This document shows positions 61,457 to 64,000 of a DNA stretch of 64,000 nt, in pieces (within the stretch, counting starts at the first letter, position 1; each line of letters begins with the position of its first letter). The DNA comes from Selenomonas sp. WCT3. GTDB taxonomy: Bacteria; Bacillota; Negativicutes; Selenomonadales; Selenomonadaceae. The DNA lies in the NCBI GenBank assembly GCA_900100835.1, contig FNCM01000007.1, positions 20,180-84,179 on the forward strand, written 5' to 3'. Under the pieces are notes generated by a model, which had not been told where the DNA came from, did not search any database, and saw nothing but the letters and a program-made list of their open reading frames with translations. The position numbers and the translations under genes are program-made.

Positions 61457-62815
61457 TTGGGAATTATTTGATTTTGCGCGGAGAAGTTTTAAGATGAAGC
61501 CGGCAGCAAGGCCAGCCAGCGCAGGGCAAATCCAGCCGAATCCTTGGCTGAAGAAGGGCAGGATCGTTGCCAGCTGCGAAAGAAAACCGTGAAGGCCGAG
61601 CGTCGTGAGCCAGTTTGGCGGCAGAGCCTTCATGAAGTCGAAGATAGAGCTCAGCACTACCGCGGTCATGATGCTGCGGATAATCAAGCGGTCAAGGCCG
61701 CAGATATGGCCGGCCAGGGCGGTCAGCGTCAGCATGATGGCAATGGGATAAAGCATCATGAGAACAGGAAGGGAGAACTGGATGATGGCGGATAGGCCCA
61801 CATTGGCAATCAAGAAGGTAATGACAGCAAAGACTGTAGCCAGCTGGTGATAGGAAAATTTGCCGGGGAACATCTTCAAGAAGGCTTCGGAACAACTGGT
61901 AATCAGTCCGATGACGGTCTTGAGGCAGGCAAACAGTACAATCAACGCCAGCAAGGCTGCACCTGCATCAGAGAAATAATAAGCGGAAATGGACGCGAGG
62001 ACGGCGCCGCCATTGCCGTTTATAGGGGCGTAGCCACGGCTTTCCGCGCCGGCAATAGCCACGAGGATGTAGATGATACCCATGAGCAGGCAGCTGAATA
62101 CCCCGGCTTTGATGGTGTTCTTGGCGATAGCGCCAGAATTCTTGATGCCCAACTCACGGATGACGTCGACGACGATGATGCCAAAGGCAAGCCCTGCCAA
62201 GGTATCCATGGTGTTATAGCCGTCAAGCAGGCCCTGGAGGACCGGGGCCGTGGTATACGCCGGTGTCGGGGTAAAGGCCGTGATGGTGCTGGTGGGCTGG
62301 GTAAGGGCTGCCGCCAACAGGACGCCGAGAACAACGAGGAATAGCGGTGTCAGGATTTTTCCGGTCCAGACAAGGATCTTGCCGGGACGCAGGGAGAACC
62401 AAAGGGCGGCGGCCATAAAGGCCAGGGAAAAGAGGAACAAGGCCAGCTGCTCGTTAAAGCCGGCTGGCAGCAAGGCTTTAGCGCCGATTTCAAAAGGGAC
62501 GGTAACACAGCGGGGGCTGGCAAAGAACGGCCCGATGGTGAGATACAGGGCGCAGGTAAAGATTAGCCCAAACCGGCGGCCAATGCGCTGGCTTAGATTC
62601 AAGAGGCCGCTGCTGCCGGTTATGCCCAGTGCCGTCACGGCCAGCATAGGCATGCCTACGCCGGTAATGAGAAAGCCGGCCAGGGCATACCAGACATTGC
62701 TGCCGGCTTCCTGCCCCATAAAGGCTGGAAAAATCAAGTTGCCGGCGCCAAAGAACAGGCCGAACAACATACTGGTGATGGAAAGGGTTTCTCCCCAAGT
62801 AAGGTTTGTTTTCAC
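61454..62815 (-). CDS. brnQ: Branched-chain amino acid transporter BrnQ
   Basis: 453-aa LivCS-family carrier for leucine, isoleucine and valine with about 12 hydrophobic segments. SMLFGLFFGAGNLIFPAFMGQ is the family signature at the start; IGPFFASPRCVTVPFEIGA, GLAFGIIVVDVIRELGIK and IVLFACLKTVIGLITSCSEAF follow. The start is a GTG preceded by TAGGAGTG. It is divergent from the Fur-type promoter at 62937, and its own promoter is not clear. Confidence 0.94.
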   Translation of the reverse strand: MKTNLTWGETLSITSMLFGLFFGAGNLIFPAFMGQEAGSNVWYALAGFLITGVGMPMLAVTALGITGSSGLLNLSQRIGRRFGLIFTCALYLTIGPFFASPRCVTVPFEIGAKALLPAGFNEQLALFLFSLAFMAAALWFSLRPGKILVWTGKILTPLFLVVLGVLLAAALTQPTSTITAFTPTPAYTTAPVLQGLLDGYNTMDTLAGLAFGIIVVDVIRELGIKNSGAIAKNTIKAGVFSCLLMGIIYILVAIAGAESRGYAPINGNGGAVLASISAYYFSDAGAALLALIVLFACLKTVIGLITSCSEAFLKMFPGKFSYHQLATVFAVITFLIANVGLSAIIQFSLPVLMMLYPIAIMLTLTALAGHICGLDRLIIRSIMTAVVLSSIFDFMKALPPNWLTTLGLHGFLSQLATILPFFSQGFGWICPALAGLAAGFILKLLRAKSNNSQ

Positions 62816-62936
62816 AGATTATACACTCCTAAGTCTTGTTTCACGCATAATAGTTTAACAGGTTGTCCTGTATTTGTGCAATGGATTCTTTGGTGTAGAA
62901 ATTTGTAAAAAAGTGAGAAAAATTTTCATTACACTA

Positions 62937-62965
62937 TTGACAATGATTATCAATTGGGGTATATT
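62937..62965 (+). promoter_or_regulatory. Promoter with embedded Fur box
   Basis: TTGACA (62937-62942), 17-bp spacer, TATATT (62960-62965). The spacer overlaps TGACAAT-G-ATTATCA (62938-62952), 14 of 15 matches to the 7-1-7 Fur consensus. Fur binding would block the promoter. Confidence 0.8.
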
Positions 62966-62971
62966 ATCTAT

Positions 62972-63108
62972 AGGCTTTCGTTAAGGCAATTGGTTGGAGC
63001 GTGGAGGCGCTTCCGGTTGTCGGGTGCATTTAGCACCAAGCTCTCCTAAAATATAATACACAGCAAAAATGGCGATTCGTACTGCTCATGCGAATCGCCA
63101 TTTTTGTG
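62972..63108 (+). ncRNA. Candidate Fur-regulated small RNA (about 137 nt)
   Basis: Begins about 7 nt after the -10 at 62960-62965 and ends in a strong terminator at 63064-63108. There is no credible ORF or ribosome site in it and mazG lies on the other strand downstream. Visible elements: a hairpin around GGAGCG...CGCTTCC (62997-63013), a GGTGC-ATTTA-GCACC hairpin (63022-63036), then a single-stranded CTCTCCT (63041-63047) able to pair with ribosome-binding sites, then an A-rich stretch before the terminator. This is the layout of a RyhB-like iron-sparing RNA; function is inferred. Confidence 0.6.
63064..63108. terminator. Bidirectional terminator (candidate sRNA and mazG)
   Basis: CAAAAATGGCGATTCG...CGAATCGCCATTTTTG, a perfect 16-bp stem with A- and T-runs on both sides. 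Confidence 0.92.
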
Positions 63109-63124
63109 TGCAATTTATAAAGGC

Positions 63125-63604
63125 TTATAGCAGGCCTTTTCTCTTTTCAGCCCGGGCGATGAGTTCCCGGCCTTCGCGGAAAGCGGCGGGCAGGAAATCT
63201 TCTTCCCATTCTCGGCCGCGTTTTTCGATTTTCTTGATTTCCTTCCAATCGGTGACGGGATTGCCCTGTTCATCTTTCAGCGGTTCGTGGAAGATATGCG
63301 GGTGACGGCGAATCATTTTGTCCGCCGAGGCTTTGGCCACATCCTGCAAGGTAAAGAGCCCTTCTTTCTCGGCCAGGCAGGCATGGAAAATCACCTGCAA
63401 CAGCAGATCCCCTAGTTCTTCCTTCAGGTTTTCGGCGTTGCCGGTTTCCCGCAGGATATTGATACCGGCCAAAACTTCGCAGGCTTCTTCGATGCAGCCC
63501 GGTTTTACGCTTTCGTGGGTTTGGGTACTGTCCCAAGGGCAGCCATCCTTGGATTGGAGTTTTTTGACGATTGTTTCGAGACGCTTTACTTCATCATGAT
63601 TCAT
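63125..63604 (-). CDS. mazG: MazG-family nucleotide pyrophosphohydrolase
   Basis: 159-aa single-domain NTP pyrophosphohydrolase that removes non-canonical NTPs. SKDGCPWDSTQTHESVKPGCIEEACEV holds the CPWD motif; ENLKEELGDLLLQVIFHA and DKMIRRHPHIF hold the metal-binding EExxD region. Standard MazG is a tandem ~260-aa protein; this single-domain form is found in several Firmicutes. ATG 63604 has AGAAGG upstream. It ends at the bidirectional terminator shared with the candidate sRNA. Confidence 0.93.
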   Translation of the reverse strand: MNHDEVKRLETIVKKLQSKDGCPWDSTQTHESVKPGCIEEACEVLAGINILRETGNAENLKEELGDLLLQVIFHACLAEKEGLFTLQDVAKASADKMIRRHPHIFHEPLKDEQGNPVTDWKEIKKIEKRGREWEEDFLPAAFREGRELIARAEKRKGLL

Positions 63605-63776
63605 AATGGACCTTCTCTTCCTGTCAGCTGGAAAACTTCTCATAGGCGTAATTATAACGCCATTGTGCTGGTTTGGCTATAGGTAAAGTGCGGGGGAGTT
63701 TTTATCGGGAGGGAGCAGAAAACCATTGTATAGTTGCTATATATGATAGCGAATAATAAACATTCATAAAAAATAA

Positions 63777-63805
63777 TTGTACAACAGTGCCAATGGTAGT
63801 ATACT
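63777..63805 (+). promoter_or_regulatory. Promoter upstream of the gene at the right edge
   Basis: TTGTAC (63777-63782), 17-bp spacer, TATACT (63800-63805); start predicted near 63812. Confidence 0.55.
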
Positions 63806-63844
63806 GTATACAAGAGCAAGAACGAGCAGAGGAGCGTGACGGAC

Positions 63845-64000
63845 ATGTTTGCTTGGGTAGAGGTTTTAGCAGCGAAAAATAATGGGATGGATATCGCCTA
63901 CAGCCTGGGGACGGACATGAATCTCGATGGACGGATTCATTATGACAGGGTGACGGATTCCATCTCACTGGAGCAGCTTTCGGATGGCGCCAGCCCGCAG
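63845..64000 (+). CDS. Unidentified protein, 3' end beyond the window
   Basis: 52 codons visible, starting MFAWVEVLAAKNNGMDIAYS and reading on without a stop to the edge. AGAGGAG lies 10 nt before the ATG and a promoter at 63777-63805. The visible part is acidic and soluble; no family is recognised. Confidence 0.65.
   Translation, partial: MFAWVEVLAAKNNGMDIAYSLGTDMNLDGRIHYDRVTDSISLEQLSDGASPQ

Noticed and set aside
63022..63036. T-box or other riboswitch in the 62972-63108 transcript
   Set aside because: No T-box GGTGGTACC motif, and no same-strand gene follows the terminator.
63069..63305. Plus-strand frame overlapping the terminator and mazG
   Set aside because: Begins inside the terminator hairpin and is antisense to mazG.

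Overview
The window looks like the replication-origin region of a Negativicutes (Selenomonas-like) chromosome. It has Firmicutes-type gene order around dnaA (gyrB, remB, a DUF721 gene, recF, an S4-domain gene, dnaN, dnaA | rpmH, rnpA, yidD, yidC, jag, mnmE, mnmG, rsmG ... parA, parB). It also carries an SLH-domain outer-membrane porin, which is the hallmark of the diderm Negativicutes. The genus assignment is inference; no ribosomal RNA is present to confirm it.

Layout. 1-9.9 kb: left arm, transcribed away from the origin: htpX, a TerC-family gene under a yybP-ykoY (Mn) riboswitch, gyrB, remB, DUF721/DciA-like, recF, S4 protein, dnaN and dnaA. DnaA boxes lie on both sides of dnaA, and a DnaA-trio-like unwinding element lies between dnaA and dnaN. 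9.9-16.3 kb: right arm from rpmH to rsmG, ending in a terminator whose hairpin contains a parS site. 16.3-26 kb: an insertion relative to the usual rsmG-parA order. It holds a 566-bp palindromic repeat, a secreted protein, a GGDEF-EAL gene whose promoter is covered by DnaA boxes, a stand-alone AICAR formyltransferase under a ZTP riboswitch, pfkA, and a split cobalamin methionine synthase (metH plus a separate reactivation protein). 26-35.2 kb: parA-parB, further parS sites, DUF4446, an M23 peptidase and a three-gene glutamate synthase.

35.2-64 kb is mainly metabolic and accessory. There is a small stress/HAD/peptidase group, then an arabinose operon (transporter, kinase, epimerase, isomerase). 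An AT-rich island (about 44.06-46.0 kb) carries a truncated peptidase fragment, a SAP-domain gene, a nitroreductase and an IS3 remnant. It is followed by the SLH porin, an RpiR regulator with a PTS EIIC, and a LacI regulator divergent from a YtfQRT/YjfF-type furanose ABC importer. The arabinose operon and the importer share a 14-bp operator-like palindrome, suggesting one regulon. After a second full copy of the palindromic repeat come a LysR gene with a divergent 54-aa ORF, a charged secreted protein, an amidase, a dicarboxylate symporter, brnQ and mazG.

Most notable observations: (1) a candidate Fur-repressed small RNA (about 62972-63108) with a near-consensus promoter, a 14/15 Fur box inside the promoter and a strong terminator, but no ORF; (2) a 565-bp repeat with covarying terminal inverted repeats and two giant hairpins whose tips are complementary to each other; (3) a symmetric DnaA-box array over the promoter of a c-di-GMP gene; (4) parS embedded in the rsmG terminator; (5) the predicted arabinose/furanose regulon.
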